Below, one piece after another: positions 34,706 to 48,201 of a stretch of 64,000 nucleotides of DNA. This DNA is from Isoetes taiwanensis. Taxonomy: Eukaryota; Streptophyta; Lycopodiopsida; Isoetales; Isoetaceae. The stretch lies in NCBI GenBank assembly GCA_021234155.1, contig JAJEKV010000259.1:310001-374000 (forward strand), read 5' to 3'. Made by a program: the position numbers and the translations under genes. Below the pieces are notes generated by a model that was not told the DNA's origin, did not search any database, and saw only the letters and a list, made by a program, of their open reading frames with translations. Within the stretch, counting starts at the first letter, position 1. Each line of letters begins with the position of its first letter.

Positions 34706-36399
34706 ATATCAAGCCAGAAGAATCGTCTTTTTTTATCAATTCATATGCCTTCTATACCCCCTCCCAGGTGTTCTAGCTTGCGGGTATTATGGAATTCATC
34801 TGAGAATCTCTTTTCTAAGATTCTCTACTAAGGGTACATATATTCACTCCTTATAAAACCATAGATTATCATTCTGCGCCCAAAAAAAACCCTCTCTTTT
34901 AGTTGGATCTTGGTCCTTCTTATACATATTTATTGGAAACGGTCCCATTCTAAAGATAACATTCCATTGATATAGTTTATTAGGAAAGAGCATCTACAAT
35001 TGGGTTGTCTTTTTCGGGGGTATGTTGAATTTCAAAGTGAAATTCATGTAAGAAGTCCAACCATTGTGCTTGTTTGGGACTTATCTACCTTGATTTTGCA
35101 AAACTTTTAGCTGTTTATGATCTATAAGCGCTATAAACTTGTGTGGCTCTTTATTGATCCCGACCTCAAAAGGTGCCGCCAAGTTTTTAAGGCATGAACT
35201 ATGGCTAACAACTTCGTTCATAAGTGGCATAGTTAGTTCTTCTTATTTGGATTTAACTTACGACTTTCATAAGCCACACACATGCCCTTGTTGCATAATA
35301 ACTTTGCTCCCGAGCTTGTCCACATCGTCAATGTACACTTCAAAGGGCATATTTAAATCCAAAATCCACGAGAATTGGTTCATTTGAGAGTAGAACCTTT
35401 ATTTGTCCAAAGGCTCTCTTTTGCTCTTCCCCCATAATAATTTTTGTCCCTTCTTAAGTAAATAAGTAAGGGGTGCAACTACCTTTGAAAATATAGGAGC
35501 AATTTCATAATAAGTGGCTAAGCCTAGAAAGCTTCTCACATCGGCACATCTACTAGTTCTTTGTCATTCTTTTATGGCTCGTTACTTTATCTAGATCGGG
35601 GCTAAGCCCTTATACGAGACAAGCGTGTCCAAGATATGCCACTTGTTTCTTTAAGAACTCACACTTAGATTATTTCACAAAAATTTGTCTCCGAGCAATA
35701 ACAATACTTTCTCCAAATGCTCTAAGTGCTCTTCCCTACTCTTTGAGTAGATCAAGATATCATCAAAAATATTTGGACGAACTCATCTAAATACCCACAA
35801 ACGCATAATTCGTGTCGGCGTAAATGTGGTTGGATCATTCATCAAGTCAAAGGGCATAACTATAAATTCATTGATACAAGAAGCCGTCTTTGGCTCATCC
35901 TCTTCGAATGCTAATTTGATGATATCCGCCGTAGATCGATTCTAGAGAAGTATTTTGCTCCTACTAATCGGTCCATGATATTAACGAAGTGCGGGCATTG
36001 GGTAGCGATCTTTGATCATGGCTTTATTTAAGAACCTATAGTCAATACATATCGCATGTTTCCATCTTTTTTTTTTTTTTACAAGGATCACAGATACCCC
36101 CAATGGTGACTTACTAGGTCCTAAGAAACCCTTTTGGAGTAGGTCTTGAATTTGTTTCTTGACCTCTTCTTGCTCCAAGGGATTAAATCTGTATGGTGCC
36201 CTGGCTACTGGCTTAGTTATTCTATCTCATGGGAGATTTTCGTAGCGGCACTCCTTTGGAAGTTCATCTAGAAACACATCCACATGCTTATTACGCCAAA
36301 CTCTCAAGTTTGTTGTCCTTATCTACAACATTTATCCGCATGGAAGAATCACAGATCACGGACAAATAAAAGCGAAAACTTATCTGAGTTTTCTTATTT

Positions 36400-36400
<1 letters not shown>
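34706..36400 (-). pseudogene. Gypsy pol fragment, unit 7
   Basis: The longest clean piece is the linker-to-fingers segment EQEEVKKQIQDLLQKGFLG...[18 protein letters not shown] (35981-36178). This shows the normal RT N-terminal approach but with an out-of-register run near DGNMR. The rest has many single-base indels, so RNase H and the FLDD region are not readable in one frame. The homology is nonetheless continuous along its whole length. Confidence 0.78.
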
Positions 36401-36444
<44 letters not shown>

Positions 36445-37126
36445 GTGTCGCATACGTTAAAACTATATTGTAAAGACTTAAAGCCTGACCTTCCATCCAA
36501 CCAAGGCGGCTTACTAACACACAAGCTTTTTCTTTAATGTGACTCAAACCACGACCTTCCATCCAACCAAGGCGGCTTACCAACATACAAGCTTTCTTTA
36601 ATGTGATGTATATGTCCTCTATACTTGTACCATCTAGGACTCGCCTTTGGAAGTTCATCTAGGAACACATCCCTGTGCTTATCAAGCAAACTCTCAAGTT
36701 TGTTGTCCTTATCTACAACATTTATGCATGGAAGAATCCGCAGTCACGGACAAATAAAAGCGAAAACTTATCTGGTTTTCTTATTTAGTTTTTTTTTTTT
36801 TTTTTTAGTGTCACATACGTTAAAACTTTATTGTAAAGACTCAAAGCGACCTTCCATCCAACCAAGACTTTATTGTAAAGACTCAAAGCGACCTTCCATC
36901 CAACCAAGGCGGCTTACTAACACACAAGCTTTCTTTAATACACAAGCTTTCTTTAATGTGACTCAAACCGACCTTCCATCCAACCAAGATGTTTACCAAC
37001 ATATAAGCTTTCTCTAATGTGATGTATATGTCCTCTATACTTGTACCACCTTTCCAAAGATATGGATTTTCACAGCTTGACATACTTGGCGGTCGTTACA
37101 TAAGACATTACATCTTGTCTCATATC
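36401..37126 (-). repeat. Cassette block of unit 7 with the longest poly(T)
   Basis: The first poly(T) run is 40 bases (36402-36441), among the longest in the array. The second is at about 36790-36806. The cassette repeats here read GGCGGCTTAC where other units have GACGCTTAC. The integrase zinc-finger half at the right end reads CTTGGCGGTCG instead of CTTGGCAGTGCG. Confidence 0.75.
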
Positions 37127-37665
37127 GTCATATTTAAGGGTGCGAGCGGGACTTGAACCCACTACCTCACGGGTGGTAGCGTGCATCCTAACCAAAAAGG
37201 CCCGATGATTTGGATGAAACCGAATCCTGCGCTCGGACTGATGGTTAATCGTCACACTATCCTTCCCTCAAGGCCCCCCTCCTTGAAGGCTTTACCTTGG
37301 GGGAATTTGGGGCGGACTGAAATCAAGGTGTGGCGACAACCATGCGGAGGGACTGAAATCAAGGTGTGACAACAAACGCCGCGGGGGAACTTGGGGCGGA
37401 CTGAAATCAAGGTGTGGCGACAACCATCGGAGGGGACTGAAATCAAGGTGTGGCGACAACCATTTGGAAGCCCCAACCCTATTACAGGTTGCCCACACCA
37501 CTAGGGCATGAGTTATCCAAATCATCTTTGCCATATTTAAGGGTGCGAGCGGGACTTGAACCCACTACCTCACGAAGTGGTAGGCATGTGCATCCTAACG
37601 AAAAGGCCCGCGATGATTTGGATGAAATCGAATCCTGCGCTCGGACACGATGGTTAATCGTCACA
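37127..37665 (-). mobile_element. TRIM-like element, unit 8
   Basis: LTRs are about 37127-37256 and 37529-37665. The left end reads ATATCGTCAT, lacking the terminal T of TGTCAT, as in unit 10. The right flank ATATC is intact. Confidence 0.75.
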
Positions 37666-39350
37666 ATATCAAGCCAGAAGAATCGTCTTTTTTTATCAAT
37701 TCATATGCCTTCTATACCCCAGGTGTTCTAGCTTGCGGGTATTATGGAATTCATACAGAATCTCTTTTCTAAGATTCTCTACTAAGGGTACATATATTCA
37801 CTCCTTATAAAACCATAGATTATCATTCTGCGCCCAAAAAAAACCCTCTCTTTTAGTTGGATCTTGGTCCTTCTTATACATATTTATTGGAAACGGTCCC
37901 ATTCTAAAGATAACATTCCATTGATATACTTTATTCGGGAAAGAGCATCTACAATTGGGTTGTCTTTTCTGGGGGTATGTTGAATTTCAAAGTGAAATTC
38001 ATGTAAGAAGTCCAACCATTGTGCTTGTTTGGGACTTATCTCTGCTTGATTTTGCAAAACTTTTAGCTGTTTATGATCTATAAGCGCTATAAACTTGTGT
38101 GGCTCTTTATTGATCCCGACCTCAAAAGGTGCGCCAAGTTTTTAAGGCATGAACTATGGCTAACAACTCGTTCATAAGTGGCATAGTTCTTCTTAGCTGG
38201 ATTTAACTTACGACTTTCATAAGCCACACACATGCCCTTGTTGCATAATAACTGCTCCCAGAGCTTGTCCACATGCGTCAATGTACACTTCAAAGGGCAT
38301 ATTTAAATCCAAAATCCTGAGAATTGGTTCATTTGAGAGTAGAACCTTTATTTGTCCAAAGGCTCTCTTTTGCTCTTCCCCCATAATAATTTTTGTCCCT
38401 TCTTAAGTAAATTCGTAAGGGGTGCAACTACCTTTGAAAATATAGGAGCAATTTCATAATAAGTGGCTAAGCCTAGAAAGCTTCTCACATCGGCACATCT
38501 ACTAGTTCTTTGTCATTCTTTTATGGCTCGTACTTTATCTAGATCACGGGGCTAAGCCCTTATCGAGACAACGTGTCCAAGATATGCCACTTGTTTCTTT
38601 AAGAACTCACACTTAGATTATTTCACAAAAGGCGTCTCCGGAGCAATAACAATACTTTCTCCAAATGCTCTAAGTGCTCTTCCCTACTCTTTGAGTAGAT
38701 CAAGATATCATCAAAAATATTTGGACGAACTCATCTAAATACCCACGAAGCGCATAATTCATTAATCGGCGTAAATGTGGTTGGATCATTCATCTCGTCA
38801 AAGGGCATAACTATAAATTCATTGATACAAGAAGCCGTCTTTGGCTCATCCTCTTCGAATGCTAATTTGATGATATCCACTTAGGTAGATCGATTCTAGA
38901 GAAGTATTTTGCTCCTACTAATGGGTCCATGATATTAACGAGTGCGGGCATTGGGTAGCGATCTTTGATCATGGCTTTATTTAAGAACCTATAGTCAATA
39001 CATATCGCATGTTTCCATCTTTTTTTTTTTTACAAGGATCCGAGATACCCCCAATGGTGACTTACTAGGTCCTAAGAAACCCTTTTGGAGTAGGTCTTGA
39101 ATTTGTTTCTTGACCTCTTCTTGCTCCAAGGGATTAAATCGTATGGTGCCACAGCTCTTGGCTTAGTTATTCTATCTCATGGGAGATTTTCGTAACGGCA
39201 CTCCCTTTGGAAGTTCATCTAGGAACACATCCCTGTGCTTATTATGCAAACTCTCAAGTTTGTTGTCCTTATCTACAACATTTATCGCATGGAAGAATCC
39301 ACGGATCACGGACAAATAAAGCGAAAACTTATACAGTTTTCTTATTTAGT
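37666..39350 (-). pseudogene. Gypsy pol fragment, unit 8
   Basis: The fragment is continuous but heavily frameshifted. The clearest piece is the connection/RNase H start (38087-38293: GMCVAYESRKLNPAKKNYAT). The CATCTCGTC marker near 38790 groups it with units 5 and 11, and CTCTACTAAGGG is shared with units 7, 10, 11 and 13. Confidence 0.78.
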
Positions 39351-40047
39351 TTTTCTTTTTTTTTTTTTTTTTTATAGTGTAGCATATCACGTTAAAACTT
39401 TATTGTAAAGACTTAAAGCGACCTTCCATCCAACCAAGGCGGCTTACTAACACACAAGCTTTCTTTAATGTGACTCAAACCACGACCTTCCATCCAACCA
39501 AGGCGGCTTACCAACATACAAGCTTTCTTTAATGTGATGTATATGTCCTCTATACTTGTACCATCTAGGACTCTGCCTTTGGAAGTTCATCTAGGAACAC
39601 ATCCCTGTGCTTATCAAGCAAACTCTCAAGTTTGTTGTCCTTATCTACAACATTTATCGCATGGAAGAATCCGCGGATCACGGACAAATAAAGCGAAAAC
39701 TTATCTGATTTTTCTTATTTTTTTTTTTTTTTTAGTGTCACATACGTTAAAACTTTATTGTAAAGACTCAAAGCGACCTTCCATCCAACCAAGACTTTAT
39801 TGTAAAGACTCAAAGCCGACCTTCCATCCAACCAAGGCGCTTACTAACACACAAGCTTTCTTTAATACACAAGCTTTCTTTAATGTGACTCAAACCGACC
39901 TTCCATCCAACCAAGGCGTTTACCAACATATAAGCTTTCTCTAATGTGATGTATATGTCCTTTGTACCACCTTTCAAAGATATGGATTTTCCGCGACTTG
40001 ACATACTTGGCGGTCGTTACATAAGACATTACATCTTGTCTCATATC

Positions 40048-40598
40048 TGTCATATTTAAAGGGTGCTGAAGCGGGACTTGAACCCACTACCTCACGGTGG
40101 TAGCCGTGCATCCTAACCAAAAGGCCACGATGATTTGGATGAAACCGAATCACCGCGATCCGGACACTGATGGTTAATCATCACACTATCCTTCCCTCAA
40201 GGCCCCCCTCCTTGAAGGCTTGCACCTTGGGGGGGGAATTTGGGGCGGACTGAAATCAAGGTGTGGCGACAACCATCCGGAGGGAATTTGAAATCAAGGT
40301 GTGACAACAAACATCGGGGAACTTGGGGCGGACTGAAATCAAGGTGTGGCGACAACCATCACCGGAGGGACTGAAATCAAGGTGTGGCGACAACCATTTG
40401 GAAGCCCCAACCCTATTACGGGTTGCCCACACTACTAGGGCATGAGTTATCCAAATCATCTTGCCATATTTTTGAGGGTGCGAGCGGGACTTGAACCCAC
40501 TACCTCTAGAGTGGTATTTGTGCATCCCTAACAGAAAAGGCCACGATGATTTGGATGAAATCGAATCCTGCGCTCGGACACGATGGTTAATCGTCACA
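40048..40598 (-). mobile_element. TRIM-like element, unit 9
   Basis: LTRs are about 40048-40185 and 40462-40598. The right LTR carries TTTGAGGG in place of TTTAAGGG, and CTCTAGAGTGG in place of CTCTGGAGTGG. Both markers are shared only with unit 12. Confidence 0.76.
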
Positions 40599-42285
40599 AT
40601 ATCAAGCGGAAGAATCGTCTTTTTTTATCAATTCATATGCCTTCTATACCCCCCCCCCCCCCGTGTTCTAGCTTGCGGGTATTATGGAATTCATCTGAAT
40701 CTCTTTTCTAAGATTCTCTACCAAGGGTACATATATTCCTCCTTATAAAACCATAGATTATCATTAGCCCAAAAAAAACCCTCTCTTTTAGTTGGATCTT
40801 GGTCCTTCTTATACATATTTATTGGAAGCGGTCCCATTCTAAAGATAACATTCCATTGATATACTTTATTAGGAAAGAGCATCTACAATTGGGTTGTCTT
40901 TTTAGGGGGTATGTTGAATTTCAAAGTGAAATTCATGTAAGAAGTCCAACCATTGTGCTTGTTTGGGACTTATCTACGCTTGATTTTGCAAAACTTTTAG
41001 CTGTTTATGATCTATATAAACGCTATAAACTTGTGTGGCTCTTTATTGATCCCCGACCTCAAAAGGTGCCGCCAAGTTTTTTAAGGCATGAACTATGGCT
41101 AACAACTTCGTTCATAAGTGGCATAGTTCGTTCTTCTTATTTGGATTTAACTTACGACTTTCATAAGCCACACACATGCCCTTGTTGCATAATAAGCGCT
41201 CCCGAGCTTGTCCACATCGTCAATGTACACTTCAAAGGGCATATTTAAATCCAAAATCGAGAATTGGTTCATTTGAGAGTAGAACCTTTATTTGTTCAAA
41301 GGCTCTCTTTTGCTCTTCCCCCATAATAATTTTTGTCCCTTCTTAAGTAAATTCGTAAGGGGTGCAACTACCTTTGAAAGTATAGGAGCAATTTCATAAT
41401 AAGTGGCTAAGCCTAGAAAGCTTCTCACATATGGCACATCTACTAGTTCTTTGTCATTCATTTTTTTATGGCTCGTACTTTATCTAGATCGGGGCTAAGC
41501 CCTTATCACGAGACAACGTGTCCAAGATATGCCACTTGTTTCTTTAAGAACTCACACTTAGATTATTTCACAAAAGCTGTCTCCGGAGCAATAACAATAC
41601 TTTCTCCAAATGCTCTAAGTGCTCTTCCCTACTCTTTGAGTAGATCAAGATATCATCAAAAATATTTGGACGAACTCATCTAAATACCCCCACAAACGCA
41701 TAATTCATTAATCGCGTAAATGTGATTCATCAAGTCAAAGGGCATAACTATAAATTCATTGATACAAGAAGCCGTCTTTGGCTCATCCTCTTCGAATGCT
41801 AATTTGATGATATCCACCGTAGATCGATTCTAGAAGTATTTTTCTCCTACTAATCGGTCCATGATATTAACGAAGTCACGGGCATTGGGTAGCGATCTTT
41901 GATCATGGCTTTATTTAAGAACCTATAGTCAATACATATCGCATGTTTCCATCTTTTTTTTTTTTTTTACAAGGATCACGAGATACCCCCAATGGTGACT
42001 TACTAGGTCCTAAGAAACCCTTTTGGAGTAGGTCTTGAATTTGTTTCTTGACCTCTTCTTGCTCAAGGGATTAAATCGTATGGTGCCACAGCTCTTGGCT
42101 TAGTTATTCTATCTCATGGGAGATTTTCGTGCGGCACTCCCTTTGGAAGTTCATCTAGGAACACATCCACTGTGCTTATTACGCCAAACTCTCAAGTTTG
42201 TTGTCCTTATCTACAACATTTATCCGCATGGAAGAATCACAGGATCACGGACAAATAAAGCGAAAACTTATCTGAGTTTTTCTTA
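40599..42285 (-). pseudogene. Gypsy pol fragment, unit 9
   Basis: Markers shared with unit 12: a long C run before GTGTTCTAGC (about 40649-40662), GAAAGTATAGG, TTTGTTCAAAGG, TATTTTTCTCC and the 10-bp RT deletion at about 41720. Frames are broken throughout. On the opposite strand a 149-codon frame (40799-41248) is accidental. Confidence 0.78.
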
Positions 42286-43021
42286 TTTTTTTTTTTTTTT
42301 TTTTTTTTTTTATAGTGTCGCATCACGTTAAAACTATATTGTAAAGACTTAAAAGCTGACCTTCCATCCAACCAAGGCGGCTTACTAACACACAAGCTTT
42401 CTTTAATGTGACTCAAACCCGACCTTCCATCCAACCAAGACGCTTACCAACATACAAGCTTTCTTTAATGTGATGTATATGTCCTCTATACTTGTACCAT
42501 CTAGGACTCTGCCTTTGGAAGTTCATCTAGGAACACATCCCTGTGCTTATCAAGCAAACTCTCAAGTTTGTTGTCCTTATCTACAACATTTATCTGCATG
42601 GAAGAATCACGGATCACGGACAAATAAAGCGAAAACTTATCTGGGTTTCTTATTTAGTTTTTTTTTTTTTTTTTTTAGTGTCACATACGTTAAAACTTTA
42701 TTGTAAAGACTCAAAGCCTGACCTTCCATCCAACCAAGACTTTATTGTAAAGACTCAAAGCGACCTTCCATCCAACCAAGGCGGCTTACTAACACACAAG
42801 CTTTCTTTAATACACAAGCTTTCTTTAATGTGACTCAAACCCTGACCTTCCATCCAACCAAGACGTTTACCAACATATAAGCTTTCTCTAATGTGATGTA
42901 TATGTCCTCTATACTTGTACCACCTTTCCAAAGATATGGGTTAGGATCTTGCCATGATCTATTTTTCCGACTTGACATACTTGGCGGTCGTTACATAAGA
43001 CATTACATCTTGTCTCATATC

Positions 43022-43555
43022 GTCATATTTAAGGATGCGAGCGGGACTTGAACCCACTACCTGCGGGTGGTAGGCGTGCATCCTAACCAAAAGGCCCGAT
43101 GATTTGGATGAAACCGAATCCTGCGCTCCGGACACGATGGTTAATCGTCACACTATCCTTCCCTCAAGGCCCCCCTCCTTGAAGGCTTACCTTGAGGGGA
43201 ATTTGGGGCGGACTGAAATCAAGGTGTGACGACAACCATCTGGAGGGACTGAAATCAAGATGTGACAACAAACATCGGGGGAACTTGGGGCGGACTGAAA
43301 TCAAAGGTGTGACGACAACCATCTGGAGGGACTGAAATCAAGGTGTGACGACAACCATTTGGAAGCCCCAACCCTATTACAGGTTGCCCACACCACTAGG
43401 GCATGAGTTATCCAAATCATGCGCCATATTTAAGGGTGCGAGCGGGACTTGAGCCCACTACCTGCGGGTGGTAGGTGTGCATCCTAACCGAAAAGGCCAC
43501 GATGATTTGGATGAAACCGAATCACACACTCCAGACCTGATGGTTAATCGTCACA
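43022..43555 (-). mobile_element. TRIM-like element, unit 10
   Basis: LTRs are about 43022-43152 and 43421-43555, with ATATC at 43017-43021 and 43556-43560. The markers ACTTGAGCCC and CACACTCC in the right LTR and AATCAAGATGTG in the interior are shared only with unit 13. To its left the integrase still contains GGGTTAGGATCTTGCC, which most units have lost. Confidence 0.8.
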
Positions 43556-45247
43556 ATATCAAGCCAGAAGAATCGTCTTTTTTGATCAATTCATATGCCT
43601 TCTATACCCCCTCCCCCGTTCTAGCTTGCGGGGTATTATGGAATTCATACAGAATCTCTTTTCTAAGATTCTCTACTAAGGGTACATATATTCACTCCTT
43701 ATAAAACCATAGATCATCATTTTGCGCCAAAAAAAAACCCTCTCTTTTGGTTGGATCTTGGTCCTTCTTATATATACTTATTGGAAACGGTCCCATTCTA
43801 AAGATACCATTCCATTGATATACTTTATTCGGGAAAGAGCATCTACAATTGGGTTGTCTTTTCTGGGGGTATGTTGAATTTCAACGTGAAATTCATGTAA
43901 GAAGTCCAACCATTGTGCTTGTTTGGGACTTATCTCTGCTTGATTTTGCAAAAATTTTAACTGTTTATGATCTATAAACGGTATAAACTTGTGTGGCTCT
44001 TTATTGATCCCCGACCTCAAAAGGTGTCGCCAAGTTTTTAAGGCATGAACTATGGCTAACAACTCGTTCATAAGTGGCATAGTTCTTCTTAGCTGGATTT
44101 AACTTACGACTTTCATAAGCCACACACATGCCCTTGTTGCATAATAACTGCTCCCAGAGCTTGTCCATATGCGTCAATGTACACTTCAAAGGGCATATTT
44201 AAATCCAAAATCCTGAGAATTGGTTCATTTGAGAGTAGAACCTTTATTTGTTCAAAGGCTCTCTTTTGCTCTTCCCCCCATAATAATTTTTGTCCCTTCT
44301 TAAGTAAATTCGTAAGGGGTGCAATTGCCTTTGAAAATATAGGAACGAATTTCATAATAAGTGGCTAAGCCTAGAAAGCTTCTCACATCCGCACATCTAC
44401 TAGTTCTTTGCCATTCTTTTATGGCTCGTACTTTATTTAGATCTGGGGCTAAGCCCTTATCTGAGACAACGTGTCCAAGATATGCCACTTGTTTCTTTAA
44501 GAACTCACACTTAGATTATTTCGCAAAAACCTGTGCTCCCGAATCAATAACAATACTTTCTCCAAATGCTCTAAGTGCTCTTCCCTACTCTTTGAGTAGA
44601 TCAAGATATCATCCAAAAATATTTGGATGAACTCATCTAAATACCCCTGAAACGTATAATTCATTAATCGCGTAAATGTCGTTGGAGCATTCGTCAACTC
44701 AAAGGCCATCACTATAAATTCATTGATATAAGAAGCCGTCTTTGGCTCATCCACTTCCCGAATGCTAATTTGATGATATCCACTTCGTAGATCGATCCTA
44801 GAGAAGTATTTTGCTCCTACTAATCGGTCCATGATGTTAACGAGTCTGGGCATTGGGTAACGATCTTTGATCATGTCTTTATTTAAGGCCCTATAGTCAA
44901 TACATATGCGCATGTTTCCATCTTTTTTTTTTTTTACAAGGATCACAGATATCCCCAGTGGTGACTTACTAGGTCCTAAGAAACCCTTTTGGAGTAGGTC
45001 TTGAATTTGTTTCTTGACTCTTCTTGCTCCAAGGGATTAAATCTGTATGGTGCCCTGGCTACTGGCTTAGTTATTCTATCTCATGGGAGATTTCTCGTAA
45101 CGGCACTCCCTTTGGAAGTTCATCTAGAAACACATCCCTGTGCTTATTACGCAAACTCTCAAGTTTGTTGTCCTTATCTACAACATTTATCTGCATGGAA
45201 GAATCACAGATCTGGACAAATAAAACGAAAACTTATCTGGTTTTTCT

Positions 45248-45250
<3 letters not shown>
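43556..45250 (-). pseudogene. Gypsy pol fragment, unit 10 (ancestral-type RT)
   Basis: RT is open for 149 codons (44497-44946) and reads [37 protein letters not shown] and FIQIFLDDILIYSKS, which is closer to normal gypsy RT than the other units. Thumb AYLGHVVSDKGLAP is at 44300-44488, connection at 44113-44355, and RNase H at 43778-44080 with HVEIQHTPRKDNPIVDALS. A stretch near 44520-44540 and one near 44395 still break the whole. Unit 13 is nearly identical. Confidence 0.88.
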
Positions 45251-45288
<38 letters not shown>

Positions 45289-45971
45289 GTGTCGCATACG
45301 TTAAAACTATATTGTAAAGACTTAAAGCCTGGCCTTCCATCCAACCAAGACGCTTACTAACACACAAGCTTTCTTTAATGTGACTCAAACCCTGACCTTC
45401 CATCCAACCAAGACGCTTACCAACATACAAGCTTTCTTTAATGTGATGTATATGTCCTCTATACTTGTACCATCTAGGACTACGCCTTTGGAAGTTCATC
45501 TAGGAACACATCCCTGTGCTTATCAAGCAAACTCTCAAGTTTGTTGTCCTTATCTACAACATTTTATCGCATGGAAGAATCATGACGGACAAATAAAAGC
45601 GAAAACTTATCTGAGTTTTTTTCTTATTTAGTTTTTTTTTTTTTTAGTGTCACATACGTTAAAACTTTATTGTAAAGACTCAAAGCCTGACCTTCCATCC
45701 AACCAAGACTTTATTGTAAAGACTCAAAGCCCGACCTTCCATCCAACCAAGGCGCTTACTAACACACAAGCTTTCTTTAATACACAAGCTTTCTTTAATG
45801 TGACTCAAACCCTGACCTTCCATCCAACCAAGATGTTTACCAACATATAAGCTTTCTCTAATGTGATGTATATGTCCTCTATACTTGTACCACCTTTCCA
45901 AAGATATGGATTTTCACAGCTTGACATACTTGGCAGTGCGTTACATAAGACATTACATCTTGTCTCATATC

Positions 45972-46509
45972 TGTCATATTTAAGGGTGCGAGCGGGACTT
46001 GAACCCACTACCTCACGGAGTGGTAGCCGTGCATCCTAACCAAAAGGCCACGATGATTTGGATGAAACCGAATCACACGCGCTGCAGACGATGGTTAATC
46101 GTCACACTATCCTTCCCTCAAGGCCCCCTCCTTGAAGGCTTGCAATGGGGAATTTGGGGGGGGACTGAAATCAAGGTGTGACGACAACCATCTGGAGGGA
46201 CTGAAATCAAGGTGTGACAACAAACATCGGGGAACTTGGGGCGGGACTGAAATCAAGGTGTGACGACAACCATCCGGGGGACTGAAATCAAGGTGTGACG
46301 ACAACCATTTGGAAGCCCCAACCCTATTACAGGTTGCCCACACCACTAGGGCATGAGTTATCCAAATCATCTTGCCATATTTAAGGGTGCGAGCGGGACT
46401 TGAACCCACTACCTCACGAAGTGGTAGTCTGTGCATCCTAACCGAAAAGGCCACGATGATTTGGATGAAATCGAATCACACGCTCGGACACTGATGGTTA
46501 ATCGTCACA
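45972..46509 (-). mobile_element. TRIM-like element, unit 11
   Basis: LTRs are 45972-46106 and 46373-46509, with ATATC flanks at 45967-45971 and 46510-46514. Some CHG-site variants remain in both LTRs (GGGTGCGAGCGGG, CTCACGGAGTGG), while the pol part that follows is clean. Confidence 0.8.
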
Positions 46510-48201
46510 ATATCAAGCCAGAAGAATCGTCTTTTTTTATCAATTCATATGCCTTCTATACCCCAGGTGTTCTAGCTTGCGGGTATTATGGAATTCATAC
46601 AGAATCTCTTTTCTAAGATTCTCTACTAAGGGTACATATATTCACTCCTTATAAAACCATAGATTATCATTCTGCGCCCAAAAAAAACCCTCTCTTTTAG
46701 TTGGATCTTGGTCCTTCTTATACATATTTATTGGAAACGGTCCCATTCTAAAGATAACATTCCATTGATATACTTTATTCGGGAAAGAGCATCTACAATT
46801 GGGTTGTCTTTTCTGGGGGTATGTTGAATTTCAAAGTGAAATTCATGTAAGAAGTCCAACCATTGTGCTTGTTTGGGACTTATCTCTGCTTGATTTTGCA
46901 AAACTTTTAACTGTTTATGATCTATAAACGCTATAAACTTGTGTGGCTCTTTATTGATCCCCGACCTCAAAAGGTGCCGCCAAGTTTTTAAGGCATGAAC
47001 TATGGCTAACAACTCGTTCATAAGTGGCATAGTTCTTCTTAGCTGGATTTAACTTACGACTTTCATAAGCCACACACATGCCCTTGTTGCATAATAACTG
47101 CTCCCAGAGCTTGTCCACATGCGTCAATGTACACTTCAAAGGGCATATTTAAATCCAAAATCCTGAGAATTGGTTCATTTGAGAGTAGAACCTTTATTTG
47201 TCCAAAGGCTCTCTTTTGCTCTTCCCCCCATAATAATTTTTGTCCCTTCTTAAGTAAATTCGTAAGGGGTGCAACTACCTTTGAAAATATAGGAACGAAT
47301 TTCATAATAAGTGGCTAAGCCTAGAAAGCTTCTCACATCTGGCACATCTACTAGTTGCTGTCATTCTTTTATGGCTCGTACTTTATCTAGATCTGGGGCT
47401 AAGCCCTTATCTGAGACAACGTGTCCAAGATATGCCACTTGTTTCTTTAAGAACTCACACTTAGATTATTTCACAAAAAGCTGTCTCCCGGAGCAATAAC
47501 AATACTTTCTCCAAATGCTCTAAGTGCTCTTCCCTACTCTTTGAGTAGATCAAGATATCATCCAAAAATATTTGGACGAACTCATCTAAATACCCCTGAA
47601 ACGCATAATTCATTAATCGCGTAAATGTGGTTGGATCATTCATCTCGTCAAAGGGCATAACTATAAATTCATTGATACAAGAAGCCGTCTTTGGCTCATC
47701 CTCTTCCCGAATGCTAATTTGATGATATCCACTTCGTAGATCGATTCTAGAGAAGTATTTTGCTCCTACTAATCGGTCCATGATATTAACGAGTCTGGGC
47801 ATTGGGTAACGATCTTTGATCATGGCTTTATTTAAGAACCTATAGTCAATATATATGCGCATGTTTCCATCTTTTTTTTTTTTACAAGGATCACAGATAC
47901 CCCCAATGGTGACTTACTAGGTCCTAAGAAACCCTTTTGGAGTAGGTCTTGAATTTGTTTCTTGACCTCTTCTTGCTCCAAGGGATTAAATCTGTATGGT
48001 GCCCTGGCTACTGGCTTAGTTATTCTATCTCATGGGAGATTTCTCGTAACGGCACTCCCTTTGGAAGTTCATCTAGGAACACATCCCTGTGCTTATTACG
48101 CAAACTCTCAAGTTTGTTGTCCTTATCTACAACATTTATCTGCATGGAAGAATCACAGATCTGGACAAATAAAACGAAAACTTATACAGTTTTCTTATTT
48201 A
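46510..48201 (-). pseudogene. Gypsy pol fragment, unit 11
   Basis: RNase H (46728-47030), connection (47063-47305) and RT with FLDD (47461-47862) are each open. They are interrupted only between the RT C-end and the thumb (near 47470-47490) and at the RNase H start. RT carries MPFDEMNDPTTF like units 4, 5 and 8. The first residues read MRIYIDY instead of MRICIDY. Confidence 0.87.

Noticed and set aside
40649-40662. C homopolymer as a regulatory feature
   Set aside because: Length varies from 2 to about 17 among units at the same site; simple slippage or sequencing variation.
40799-41248. 149-codon plus-strand ORF in unit 9
   Set aside because: It is the antisense of RNase H/connection sequence, opened by indels in this error-prone stretch.
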